Origin: Streptomyces sp. CB02414
Lineage (GTDB): Bacteria > Actinomycetota > Actinomycetes > Streptomycetales > Streptomycetaceae
NCBI RefSeq assembly: GCF_001905385.1
Contig: NZ_LIPF01000002.1
Coordinates: 248,001 to 312,000, forward strand
DNA length: 64,000 nucleotides
Direction: 5' to 3'
Below the pieces are notes generated by a model. It searched no databases. It had not been told where the DNA came from and saw nothing but the letters and a program-made list of their open reading frames with translations. The first letter of the stretch is position 1. Every line of letters starts with the position of its first letter. Position numbers and translations under genes: made by a program. This document shows, piece after piece, positions 8,817 through 16,863 of the stretch.

Positions 8817-9091
8817 GCTCGCCCGCCGCGCACCGGAAGGCCCCCGGTGGCCCCCGGCCGGCCCCGGGTGGATCAGTGTGACGACGACTACGTGTCCAAA
8901 TCGGCCATCGCGTGTGCGCGAATCCGGGGTATGGTGGTAATGCGCCTGCCGAGTATGTGACGTACGGGTACGTGACATCTTCGTCGGGCCGCACGCATGA
9001 GGATGCCCGGTCGGTGGCCCGATCGGCTCCGACCCGACAGCCCTCCCTGCCGTACGCCACACTGCGTACGGAATCCGGAGGGGGACCCTCA
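8817..9091 (+). promoter_or_regulatory. Helicase upstream region with inverted repeat
   Basis: Non-coding region upstream of the helicase transcript. It contains a near-perfect 10-bp inverted repeat (8955-8964 against 8969-8978, one mismatch) and AT-rich hexamers such as TATGGT and TAATGC near 8931-8945 that could be -10 elements. A small hairpin GAGGG/CCCTC at 9078-9090 overlaps the ribosome binding site of the following short ORF. No known riboswitch class was recognised. Confidence 0.4.
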
Positions 9092-9151
9092 GTGGTACGA
9101 GCGCTGGAGCGTCGACAGAGGTCCCGTGTCCTACGGCTCACCCGTCCGTAA
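9092..9151 (+). CDS. Arg-rich 19-aa leader peptide of the helicase gene
   Basis: A short ORF VVRALERRQRSRVLRLTRP (GTG 9092, TAA 9149-9151). GGAGGGGG at 9077-9084 gives an ideal seven-base spacer, better than the site of the helicase itself. Seven of 19 residues are Arg, several in codons uncommon for this genome (CGA, AGG, CGT), and one Leu uses CTA. It ends 77 bases before the helicase start. Together this suggests a regulatory leader peptide; whether it is translated is inference. Confidence 0.45.
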   Translation: MVRALERRQRSRVLRLTRP

Positions 9152-9228
9152 GGCAGCCGACGTCCCCGACACGGTCCGGCACGACCCGCGCGCTCGCCTC
9201 GCACCACGTACACAGAAGAGGCAGCACC

Positions 9229-11955
9229 CTGACTACGACGTTCCGATCCCTCGGGATCCTCCCCGAGACCGCCGAAGCCCTCGAAGCCGTCGGCATCACC
9301 ACTCCCTTCCCGATCCAGGAGCTGACGCTCCCCGTGGCCCTGTCCGGCACGGACGTGATCGGCCAGGCCAAGACCGGCACCGGCAAGACGCTGGGCTTCG
9401 GCCTCCCGCTCCTCGAGCGCGTCACCGTCCCCGCCGACGTCGAGGCGGGCCGCGCCGCTCCCGAGGCCCTGACCGACGCCCCGCAGGCCCTCGTCGTCGT
9501 CCCGACGCGCGAGCTGTGCCAGCAGGTCACCAACGACCTCCTGACCGCCGGCAAGGTCCGCAACGTGCGCGTCACCGCCATCTACGGCGGCCGCGCGTAC
9601 GAGCCCCAGGTGGAGGCCCTGAAGAAGGGCGTCGACGTGATCGTCGGCACCCCGGGCCGGCTGCTGGACCTCGCGGGCCAGAAGAAGCTGAGCCTCAAGC
9701 ACGTCAAGTGCCTGGTCCTCGACGAGGCCGACGAAATGCTCGACCTGGGCTTCCTGCCCGACGTCGAGAAGATCATCAACATGCTGCCGGTCCGGCGCCA
9801 GACCATGCTGTTCTCGGCCACCATGCCGGGTGCGGTCATCGGGCTGGCCCGCCGCTACATGTCGCAGCCGACGCACATCCGCGCCACCTCGCCGGACGAC
9901 GAGGGCGCGACGGTCGCGAACACGAAGCAGTTCATCTACCGCGCGCACAACATGGACAAGCCCGAGATGGTGGCGCGCATACTGCAGGCCGAGGGCCGGG
10001 GCCTGGCCATGGTCTTCTGCCGCACCAAGCGCACGGCGGCCGACCTGGCCGACCAGCTCAAGCAGCGCGGCTTCGCCTCCGGCGCGGTCCACGGCGACCT
10101 CGGCCAGGGCGCCCGCGAGCAGGCGCTGCGCGCCTTCCGCAACGGCAAGGTCGACGTGCTCGTCTGCACCGACGTGGCCGCCCGTGGCATTGACGTCGAG
10201 GGTGTGACGCACGTCATCAACTACCAGTCGCCGGAGGAGGAGAAGACGTACCTGCACCGCATCGGCCGCACCGGCCGCGCGGGCGCCAAGGGTACGGCGA
10301 TCACCCTCGTCGACTGGGACGACATCCCCCGCTGGCAGCTGATCAACAAGGCGCTGCAGCTGGACTTCAACGACCCGCCGGAGACGTACTCCACCTCCCC
10401 GCACTTCTACACCGACCTCGGCATCCCCGAGGGCACCAAGGGTGTGCTGCCGCGCTCGGAGCGCACCCGTGCCGGGCTGGACGCGGAGGAGCTGGAGGAC
10501 CTGGGCGAGCCGGGCGGCCGCGGTGGCCGCACGCGTGGCGACCGGGGCGGCCGGGGCGGCCGGGACGAGTCCCGTTCCGCCGACCGCGAGCGTGCGCCTC
10601 GTACGCCGCGACGCCGCCGCCGGATGCGCGGCGGTGCGCCGGTGGACGCCGACGCCGCCGCGACCACCGCACCCGGGGCCGTGACCGGCGGTGCGGACAG
10701 CGCCGCCGACGCCGGCCAGGACGCCTCCCAGGGTCCCCGCACGCTGCGCCGTCGGCGCCGTACGCGCGGTGGAGAGCCGGCCCAGCAGCCGGTGACGCCG
10801 GCGACGGCCGACGCCCCTGCCGCACCGGCCGTGGCGGACACCGCGCCCGTGGTGCCGGATGCCGCGGACGCGACGGAGGCTCCCGCGAAGCCGCGCCGCC
10901 GCCGTACCCGCAAGTCGGCCGAGGCGCAGGTCACCGCGGTCGAGGCCACCCCGGTGGCCGAGGCGCCGGTCGTCGAGGCCGCTCCGGTGGCCGAGGCCCC
11001 GGCACAGAAGCCGCGCCGCCGCACCCGTAAGGCCGCGGCCACCGCCGAGACGGTGGTCGACGCGGCGGAGGCGGCGACCGAGGTCGCGCCCGAGCCGACG
11101 GAGGCCAAGCCGCGCCGAGCCCGCAAGACGGCCACCACGAAGGCGGCCGCCACCGAAACGGCCGAGGCCATCGGCACCGCGGTCCAGGCACCGGAAACCG
11201 CCGAGCTCAAGCCGCGCCGTACCCGCAAGACGGCCGCCGCCAAGGCGGAGACCGCCACGGACACGGCCGAGGCCACCGAGGCCAAGCCGAAGGCCCGCCG
11301 CACCCGCAAGACCGCGGCGGCCACCGAGGGCGCCGAGGCCACCGCCGAGATCCCCGCCCAGTCGGCACAGGAGCCGGAAGCGGCCGAGGCCAAGCCCCGG
11401 CGCACCCGGAAGACGGCCGCCGCCAAGGCGGAGACCGCCGCCGACACGGCCGAGGCCACCGAGGCCAAGCCGCGCCGTACCCGCAAGGCAGCCGCCACCA
11501 AGGCGGAGACCGCCACGGACACGGCCGAGGCCACCGAGGCCAAGCCGAAGGCCCGCCGCACCCGCAAGACCTCGGCGGCCACGGAGGCCACCGAGGCCGC
11601 GGTCCAGGCACCGGAAACCGCCGAGGCCAAGCCGCGCCGCACCCGGAAGACGGCCGCCGCGAAGACGGAGACCGCCGCCGACACGGCCGAAGCCGAGGCC
11701 AAGCCCAAGGCCCGCCGCACCCGCAAGACCGCGGCGGCCACCGAGGGCGCCGAGGCCACCGCCGAGATCCCCGCCCAGTCGGCACAGGAGCCGGAAGCCG
11801 CGCCGCGGCGCCGGACCCGTAAGGCCGCGACGACGGTGGAGGCGCCCGCGGAGGCCGCCGACACGGCCGAGGCCAAGCCGAAGGCCCGGCGCACCCGCAA
11901 GACGGCCGCGGCCGCCACGCGTCCCGCGGACTCACCGGAGTCCGGCGAGAGCTGA
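9229..11955 (+). CDS. DEAD-box RNA helicase with Lys/Arg/Ala repeat tail
   Basis: ATP-dependent RNA helicase of about 908 aa. The core has a Q motif (TTPFPIQ), motif I AKTGTGKT (residues 47-54), PTRELCQQV, DEAD (165-168), SAT (196-198), DVAARGID and HRIGRTGR (from 343). From about residue 530 onward the protein is repeats of PRRTRK-type basic blocks alternating with Ala/Glu-rich linkers, probably an RNA- or DNA-binding disordered tail. The frame has no ATG, GTG or TTG before GTG 9334, which would delete the Q motif. CTG 9229 has AAGAGG seven bases upstream and is the likely start. A RhlE-like counterpart is Rv3211. Confidence 0.9.
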   Translation: MTTTFRSLGILPETAEALEAVGITTPFPIQELTLPVALSGTDVIGQAKTGTGKTLGFGLPLLERVTVPADVEAGRAAPEALTDAPQALVVVPTRELCQQVTNDLLTAGKVRNVRVTAIYGGRAYEPQVEALKKGVDVIVGTPGRLLDLAGQKKLSLKHVKCLVLDEADEMLDLGFLPDVEKIINMLPVRRQTMLFSATMPGAVIGLARRYMSQPTHIRATSPDDEGATVANTKQFIYRAHNMDKPEMVARILQAEGRGLAMVFCRTKRTAADLADQLKQRGFASGAVHGDLGQGAREQALRAFRNGKVDVLVCTDVAARGIDVEGVTHVINYQSPEEEKTYLHRIGRTGRAGAKGTAITLVDWDDIPRWQLINKALQLDFNDPPETYSTSPHFYTDLGIPEGTKGVLPRSERTRAGLDAEELEDLGEPGGRGGRTRGDRGGRGGRDESRSADRERAPRTPRRRRRMRGGAPVDADAAATTAPGAVTGGADSAADAGQDASQGPRTLRRRRRTRGGEPAQQPVTPATADAPAAPAVADTAPVVPDAADATEAPAKPRRRRTRKSAEAQVTAVEATPVAEAPVVEAAPVAEAPAQKPRRRTRKAAATAETVVDAAEAATEVAPEPTEAKPRRARKTATTKAAATETAEAIGTAVQAPETAELKPRRTRKTAAAKAETATDTAEATEAKPKARRTRKTAAATEGAEATAEIPAQSAQEPEAAEAKPRRTRKTAAAKAETAADTAEATEAKPRRTRKAAATKAETATDTAEATEAKPKARRTRKTSAATEATEAAVQAPETAEAKPRRTRKTAAAKTETAADTAEAEAKPKARRTRKTAAATEGAEATAEIPAQSAQEPEAAPRRRTRKAATTVEAPAEAADTAEAKPKARRTRKTAAAATRPADSPESGES
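10840..11930 (+). repeat. Degenerate coding repeats in the helicase tail
   Basis: More than ten copies of a basic block (consensus KPRRTRKTAA, often KPKARRTRKTAA) are separated by 15-30 residue acidic/Ala linkers such as ETATDTAEATEA. Several stretches are nearly identical at DNA level, for example around 11221-11370 and 11511-11790. Confidence 0.85.
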
Positions 11956-11974
11956 CCAGCGCCGCCTCACCCAG

Positions 11975-12016
11975 CCGTCGGCCCGGCCCCGCAACGAACG
12001 CGGGCCGGGCCGACGG
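11975..12016 (+). terminator. Terminator after the helicase gene
   Basis: A 15-bp perfect GC-rich stem (11975-11989 against 12002-12016) with a 12-base loop, 20 bases after the helicase stop. Confidence 0.85.
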
Positions 12017-12036
12017 CGTTCCCGTCCCCGAACGGG

Positions 12037-12087
12037 GAACTCCTCAGAACTCCTCAGAACTCCTGCAGAACTCCTCCGGACTCCTCC
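12037..12087 (+). repeat. Tandem 10-11 bp repeats before the hydrolase gene
   Basis: Four to five direct copies of AACTCCTCAG-like units between the helicase terminator and the hydrolase promoter. They are non-coding. Confidence 0.6.
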
Positions 12088-12101
12088 CCCGCCCCGCCCG
12101 A

Positions 12102-12107
12102 TAGCCT
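12102..12107 (+). promoter_or_regulatory. -10 hexamer of a leaderless promoter
   Basis: TAGCCT ends six bases before GTG 12114, with no ribosome binding site. Confidence 0.45.
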
Positions 12108-12113
12108 CTGCCC

Positions 12114-13010
12114 GTGAGCAGGAACGCCGCCTTCATCCCGCCCTCCGACGCCCGTGCGTACCGGCTGCGTACCGGGCGCGGTGAGTTCGCCGTCGTCGAC
12201 TCACCCGCGGCCGACGGGGTCGAACCGCGGGGAACGGTGCTGATGCTGCCCGGGTTCACGGGGAGCAAGGAGGACTTCACCCTGCTGCACGAGCCGCTCG
12301 GGGCGCGCGGGTACCGGACGGTCGCCGTGGACGGGCGGGGACAGTACGAGTCCGACGGGCCCGAGCACGACGAGGCGGCCTACGCGCGGGACGAGCTGGC
12401 CCGGGACGTGCTCGCGCAGGCCGGTGCCCTCGGGACGCGGGTACATCTCCTCGGGCACTCCCTGGGCGGGCAGATCGCCCGGTCGGCCGTCCTCCTCGAC
12501 CACGCCCCCTTCGTGTCCCTCACGCTGATGTCCTCGGGCCCGGCACGGATCTCCGCCTCCCAGCAGCAGCGGGTGAAACTGCTGCGCGACGCGCTCGGCA
12601 CCATGACGATGGCCGAGGTCTGGCAGGTGATCCAGGCGATGGGACCGCCCGAGGAGGTCGGCGCCCCCGCCCCCGCCCACGGCCCGGAAGACCCGGAGCG
12701 GCTGCGTGACCGCTGGCTGGGCACCAGGCCGGCGCAGCTGCTCGCCACCGGGCGGCAGCTGTGCACCGAGCCGGACCGGGTCGCCGAACTCGCCGCCACG
12801 CCACTTCCGTGCCACGTGCTGTCGGGCGCCTACGACGACACCTGGCCGGTCCCCCTGCTGGACGAGATGGCCGTACGGCTGGACGCGCGCCGGACCGTGA
12901 TCGACGGCGCCGAGCACTCCCCGAACACCGACCAGCCCCTGCCGACCGCCCGCGCCCTCGCCGGTTTCTGGGACGACGTCGCTCCGCGGTCACGGCCCGG
13001 CGGACCGTAG
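12114..13010 (+). CDS. Alpha/beta hydrolase
   Basis: A 298-aa alpha/beta-fold hydrolase. Visible features are LPGFTGSKEDF (oxyanion segment), the nucleophile elbow GHSLGG, a probable acid in GAYDDTWPV and a His in GAEHSPNT. It resembles lysophospholipase or haloalkane-type hydrolases, but the substrate is not predictable. GTG 12114 has no Shine-Dalgarno and a TAGCCT hexamer six bases upstream, so the mRNA is probably leaderless. It follows the helicase in the same direction but after a terminator, so it is transcribed separately. It converges on the NYN gene with 15 bases between stops. Confidence 0.85.
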   Translation: MSRNAAFIPPSDARAYRLRTGRGEFAVVDSPAADGVEPRGTVLMLPGFTGSKEDFTLLHEPLGARGYRTVAVDGRGQYESDGPEHDEAAYARDELARDVLAQAGALGTRVHLLGHSLGGQIARSAVLLDHAPFVSLTLMSSGPARISASQQQRVKLLRDALGTMTMAEVWQVIQAMGPPEEVGAPAPAHGPEDPERLRDRWLGTRPAQLLATGRQLCTEPDRVAELAATPLPCHVLSGAYDDTWPVPLLDEMAVRLDARRTVIDGAEHSPNTDQPLPTARALAGFWDDVAPRSRPGGP

Positions 13011-13025
13011 GGACTGTCCAGCCTG

Positions 13026-13925
13026 CTAGTACTGCGCCCGCAGATGCTCCCAGAACCCGTCCCGCAGCGCCCGCCGCAGGTCGGCCTGGCCACGCAGCGA
13101 GTACTGCAGCAGGCCCTCGGCCTCCACCAGCAGGTCCTGGTCGACCGAGCCGGGGAGGTAGGGGTGGCCGGGGAGGAGTTCCACCAGTGACTCGCGGCCC
13201 CGGGAGGCCAGCCACTTCGCCGCGATCTGCGCGCCGACGAAACGGACGTCCTCTCGGGCGGGGCGGGCGGCGGCGCCGGTCGTCTCGTAGGCCTGGGCCG
13301 TGCGCCGGGAGACGTACGGCTTGAAGAAGTCCAGGTCGAAGGTGCGCTGGCTGTCGACCTCCCAGAGCAGCGGGTCGGCCTGGTTGCGGCCCTCGGGGGC
13401 CTCGACGCCCCACAGGTGGACGCGGGCGCCGTAGCCCTGGGCGGCCTCGACCGCCGACACCAGGTCCTCGTCGCCGCCGAGCAGGGCCGCGTCGCTGATC
13501 GCCCGGTGCCGGGCGAGGGACTCCAGGTCCGAGCGGATGAGGGAGTCGACGCCCTTCTGCTGGTTGTTGGCGTTGAGGTTGCCCAGGCGGACCTTGACGT
13601 CCGGGAGCTCGGCGATGGACTGCTGCTCGGCGGTGTGGATGCGGCGCCGGGCGCCGTCGTACCAGTAGACCCGCAGGAGACGGCTGTCCGCGAAGATCGT
13701 GCGCGCCTTGTCGATGAGGGCGTCGATCAGGCCTTCCGCGTCCAGGTCGAAGGCCCGGCGGTCCTCGGTCCCCGCCACCAGACGCCCCGCCGCCGCGTAG
13801 AGGTACCCGGCGTCGACGAAGATCGCGTGGGTCGAGGGCGTCTTCGCCACCTCGGCGAGCATGCGCTGCAGCAGCTCGTTGGTGCGATCGATGCGGGCGC
13901 TCAGGGACGCGAGGTCGTCGTTCAT
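13026..13925 (-). CDS. NYN-domain putative ribonuclease
   Basis: A 299-aa protein with a PIN-like NYN domain: acidic positions in IFVDAGYL, QQKGVDSLIRSDL and LLGGDEDLVSA are placed as in metal-dependent ribonucleases. A coiled-coil-like segment (DLASLSARIDRTNELLQRML) precedes it, and a helical C-terminal region (residues about 215-299) follows. RNA cleavage is inferred from the fold. ATG 13925 has GGGAGG only two bases upstream, so either that site or a leaderless start (GACAAT) is used. Confidence 0.8.
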   Translation of the reverse strand: MNDDLASLSARIDRTNELLQRMLAEVAKTPSTHAIFVDAGYLYAAAGRLVAGTEDRRAFDLDAEGLIDALIDKARTIFADSRLLRVYWYDGARRRIHTAEQQSIAELPDVKVRLGNLNANNQQKGVDSLIRSDLESLARHRAISDAALLGGDEDLVSAVEAAQGYGARVHLWGVEAPEGRNQADPLLWEVDSQRTFDLDFFKPYVSRRTAQAYETTGAAARPAREDVRFVGAQIAAKWLASRGRESLVELLPGHPYLPGSVDQDLLVEAEGLLQYSLRGQADLRRALRDGFWEHLRAQY

Positions 13926-14172
13926 CGCCTCCCATTGTCCCGGCGGTCACGCTGCGAACACAACCGGTCCCGGTCAGTCTGGTTCCGGGCATCCGGCGGT
14001 GCCGTAACGATCGGCTTACCTGTCAGTAATTAGCAGTTCGAAAAATTTCCTTAGCGTAGGGAATGTTTGTACCACGCACCCCGTTGACAATGAACGACTC
14101 CCCGGGCACCGACGACCCGGGAGCCGCACCAGTAGTTCTCCTCAGGAGGATGACCAGATCAAGGGAGAGGCC
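13926..14172 (+). promoter_or_regulatory. Divergent intergenic region before the 50-aa gene
   Basis: An AT-rich stretch (14025-14070) unusual for this genome, then TTGACA at 14084-14089 without a good -10. A CCCGGG/CCCGGG hairpin lies at about 14101-14122. The 50-aa gene's binding site follows at 14163-14167. Confidence 0.4.
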
Positions 14173-14325
14173 ATGCGCTTTGAAGTCATGCGACTCGACG
14201 ACGTCGACGGAACCCCCGTGGACACGACCGTCGTGGACGCCGCCTCCGTGAACCGCATCGTCCAGCAGGCCGCCGCCATCGGGCAGCGCCTGTGGATCCG
14301 CCCCGCCGACACCTCGGCGTTGTAA
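14173..14325 (+). CDS. Conserved-looking 50-aa protein
   Basis: A small soluble protein, MRFEVMRLDDVDGTPVDTTV... ending RPADTSAL. ATG 14173 has GGGAG five bases upstream, and the ORF has normal GC-rich codon use. It is likely a mixed alpha/beta peptide with no membrane segment. I recall near-identical short proteins annotated as hypothetical across Streptomyces, but could not confirm this here. A strong terminator follows, so it is an independent one-gene transcript. The function is unknown. Confidence 0.7.
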   Translation: MRFEVMRLDDVDGTPVDTTVVDAASVNRIVQQAAAIGQRLWIRPADTSAL

Positions 14326-14357
14326 CGCCTTGTAGCGCGGACGACCGCACGCACGCA

Positions 14358-14392
14358 CCAGGGCCCCCGCACACGCCGTGCGGGGGCCCTGG
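14358..14392 (+). terminator. Bidirectional terminator between the 50-aa gene and marC
   Basis: A 15-bp perfect stem (14358-14372 against 14378-14392) with a five-base loop between convergent genes. Confidence 0.85.
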
Positions 14393-14415
14393 CTCTATCG
14401 GTCAGGGACGTCGCG

Positions 14416-15021
14416 TCACGCGCCCTGGATCACCTGCGTGACCCCGTTGATGATCTGCTGCACGGCGATCGCGGAGAGCATCATGCCCGCGAGACGGGTC
14501 ACCAGGACGACGCCGCCGTCCTTGATGACGCGGATGATCAGCAGCGAGTACCGCATCACCAGCCACAGCACCACGTGGATCGCGAGGATCGCCGTCCACA
14601 CCGACACCTGCGCGGTCACGCTGTCGGCCTTCTCCACGGCCAGGATGACCGACACGATCGCGCCGGGCCCGGCGAGCAGCGGCATGCCGAGCGGTACGAG
14701 TGCGACGTTGACGTCCTTGGTCTGCTTCGGCTCGTCCGTCTTGCCGGTGAGCAGGTCGAGCGCGATCAGCAGGAGCAGCAGCCCGCCCGCGATCATCAGC
14801 GCGGGCACGGACACGTGCAGGTAGTCGAGGATCTGGTGCCCGAGGAGACCGAACACGGTGATCACGCCACCGGCGACGCAGACGGCCTGGAAGGCCATCC
14901 GCTTCTGCGCCTTGGCGGGCCGCCCGGAGGTCAGCCCGAGGAAGATCGGGGTGATCCCGGGGGGATCCATGATGACAAAAAGGGTCAGGAAGAGGGAGCC
15001 GAAGACGGCGATGTCGAACAT
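14416..15021 (-). CDS. MarC-family integral membrane protein
   Basis: A 201-aa protein with six predicted helices and the MarC signatures MDPPGITPIFLGLT near the N-terminus and PLGMPLLAGPGAI in the middle. The family is widespread, but the transported substrate is unsettled; the old link to multiple antibiotic resistance is not supported for E. coli MarC. The gene follows the PHP gene by 55 bases on the same strand, so the two may be cotranscribed. Confidence 0.9.
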   Translation of the reverse strand: MFDIAVFGSLFLTLFVIMDPPGITPIFLGLTSGRPAKAQKRMAFQAVCVAGGVITVFGLLGHQILDYLHVSVPALMIAGGLLLLLIALDLLTGKTDEPKQTKDVNVALVPLGMPLLAGPGAIVSVILAVEKADSVTAQVSVWTAILAIHVVLWLVMRYSLLIIRVIKDGGVVLVTRLAGMMLSAIAVQQIINGVTQVIQGA

Positions 15022-15076
15022 GGGTGAGCTACTGGCCTTGCGGGAGAAGTGAAGGTGGGCGGGCGGGGAGTACGGC

Positions 15077-15934
15077 TCAGACTCCGCCGGCTCCCGGCAC
15101 CGGGAAGGCCCCGAACGCCCGCCGCGTGATCTCCCCGTACACCTCGGGGTCGGTCGTGTACTCGCCGAGCAGACAGGTCTTCCGGCTGCCGTGGTAGTCG
15201 CTGGACCCGGTCACCAGGAGCCCCAGCTCCTTGGCGAGCCCCCGCAGCCGCGCCCGCGCGTCCGCGTCGTGGTCCATGTGGTCGACCTCGATGCCGTCGA
15301 GCCCGGCGGCGGCCAGGTCGGCGATCGTGGCCTCCGGCACCGTACGCCCGCGCTTGGCGGCGGCCGGGTGCGCGAACACGGCCACACCGCCGGCCGCCTT
15401 GATCAGCCGCAGCGCGTCGAAGGGGTCGGTCTCGTGCTTCTCCACGAAGGCCCGGCCGCCGTCGGCCAGCCAGTCCCCGGTGAAGGCGTCGCCCACGGTC
15501 GGTACGACGCCGAGCTCGACGAGGGCGGTGGCCACGTGCGGCCGTCCGACCGAGCCGTCGCCCGCGATGCGCGCGACCTGCTCCCAGGTGACCGGCACGC
15601 CCAGCGCGTTCAGCTTGGCGACCATGCCCTTGGCGCGCGGCACCCGGTCGTCCCGGACCAGCTCGCGCTCGGCGAGCAGGGTGGGCTCCTCGGGGTCGAA
15701 GAGGTAGGCCAGCATGTGCATGCTGATGCCGTCGACGCGGCAGGAGAGCTCGGCCCCGGTGACGAGGGTGAGCCCCTCGGGCAGCGCGGCTACGGCCTCG
15801 GCGTGCCCCCGGGTGGTGTCGTGGTCGGTCAGCGCGACGACGTCCAGCCCGGCCGTGGCGGCCTTGCGGACCAGCTGGGACGGGGTGTCCGTGCCGTCGG
15901 ACGCGGTGGAGTGGGTGTGCAGATCGATGCGCAC
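15077..15934 (-). CDS. PHP-domain phosphoesterase
   Basis: A 285-aa metal-dependent phosphoesterase of the PHP superfamily (YciV/RNase AM-like group). The metal-ligand motifs are HTHSTASDG at the N-terminus, ALTDHDT, FAHPAAAKRG and SSDYHGSRK. Relatives hydrolyse 3',5'-nucleoside bisphosphates or trim RNA 5' ends; which applies here is not known. GTG 15934 is preceded by GGAG at a nine-base spacing. It is upstream of marC on the same strand. Confidence 0.88.
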   Translation of the reverse strand: MRIDLHTHSTASDGTDTPSQLVRKAATAGLDVVALTDHDTTRGHAEAVAALPEGLTLVTGAELSCRVDGISMHMLAYLFDPEEPTLLAERELVRDDRVPRAKGMVAKLNALGVPVTWEQVARIAGDGSVGRPHVATALVELGVVPTVGDAFTGDWLADGGRAFVEKHETDPFDALRLIKAAGGVAVFAHPAAAKRGRTVPEATIADLAAAGLDGIEVDHMDHDADARARLRGLAKELGLLVTGSSDYHGSRKTCLLGEYTTDPEVYGEITRRAFGAFPVPGAGGV

Positions 15935-16064
15935 GACGCTGACTCCAAGCGGTGACGGGACGGAAGGGGACGCTCAAGGATAACCGGAACTCGGACCACC
16001 ACTGTCACACCCGAACGGGGCCGGCGCCCACTACACACCGGCTCTCGCCCACCGACCCCGAGGG

Positions 16065-16706
16065 CTACGGCTGAAGCAGCCGCGGCGACAGCGCCCCGCA
16101 GGGCACCAGGTCCACCTCGGCGCCCGCGTCCCGCAGGTCGGTCAGCACCAGTTCCTCGTACATCAGAAGCGCGGCCTGCTCCGGCCACGCGACGGCCCAC
16201 AGCCACATCCCGAGGGCCTCCCCGGCGAAGACCGCGCGGTCGACGGGGGCTCCGGAGACGTGCCAGAGGGGGGTGGGGCGGCCGGCGGCCAGCACCTTCG
16301 CCTGGGGCGGTTTCTCGACGTTCATGTACGGCCCCGGGTCCGGCGCGTCGAGGCCCGCGTACCGCGCACCGAGGCCGACGCCGAGTTCCTCGGCGACCAG
16401 GATCAGCTCTCCGGCACCGCCGAGCGGACCGGGGCCGGAGCAGGCCACGGCGGTCGCCCGGCCGCCACTGCGGTCGTCACCCGCGCAGGCCACGCCGGTG
16501 AACAGCCAGCCGACCGGCAGCGGCCACGGCATCCACACCGGCACCTGCGTGCGGTGCACGACGACGCCGAGCGCCTCGACGCTGGGCGGGAGCACGGGCT
16601 GCAACGGGTGCACCGTGCCGTGCAGGTCGCACTGCCAGGTATCGGCGAAGAGGCCGGGAGCCCTGACCCGGCCACCACACTTCGGGCAACTGGGTTCGCC
16701 CCTCAT
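16065..16706 (-). CDS. Zinc-ribbon-containing hypothetical protein (DUF6758-like)
   Basis: A 213-aa protein opening with CPKCGG and a later CDLHG, which together look like a zinc ribbon. The rest is mixed alpha/beta with many Gly and Pro and no membrane segment. I associate it with an uncharacterised actinobacterial family (DUF6758), with moderate confidence in the name. ATG 16706 has no clear ribosome binding site. The function is unknown. Confidence 0.65.
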   Translation of the reverse strand: MRGEPSCPKCGGRVRAPGLFADTWQCDLHGTVHPLQPVLPPSVEALGVVVHRTQVPVWMPWPLPVGWLFTGVACAGDDRSGGRATAVACSGPGPLGGAGELILVAEELGVGLGARYAGLDAPDPGPYMNVEKPPQAKVLAAGRPTPLWHVSGAPVDRAVFAGEALGMWLWAVAWPEQAALLMYEELVLTDLRDAGAEVDLVPCGALSPRLLQP

Positions 16707-16795
16707 AGAGCCCCACGGTCCTACCCTCGCTCCCCCACGTCAAGGACGATCACCCATCCGGGCGGCAGGGCTGACCGGCCGAAACTAGATGTATC

Positions 16796-16835
16796 TTGCA
16801 TTAATTAGCATCGCTAACTTACTATGTGTATACAC
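16796..16835 (+). promoter_or_regulatory. MFS gene promoter with two palindromes
   Basis: The region is AT-rich. A possible -35 TTGCAT (16796-16801) and -10 TACTAT (16820-16825) are 18 bases apart. Between and beyond them lie TTAGC-ATC-GCTAA (16805-16817) and the perfect palindrome GTGTATACAC (16826-16835), placed as operators would be. Confidence 0.45.
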
Positions 16836-16863
16836 CAACCAGACGTCGGCATTGGAGCACTGC

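Noticed and set aside
8997..10193. Plus-strand ORF overlapping the helicase start in another frame
   Set aside because: Arg/Pro-rich shadow; the real frame carries all helicase motifs.
10840..11930. Separate histone-like gene
   Set aside because: Continuous in frame with the helicase, with no internal start signal or terminator.
14090..14251. ORF starting ATG 14090 over the 50-aa gene
   Set aside because: No ribosome binding site, overlaps the better-supported 14173 gene, and the sequence is low-complexity.
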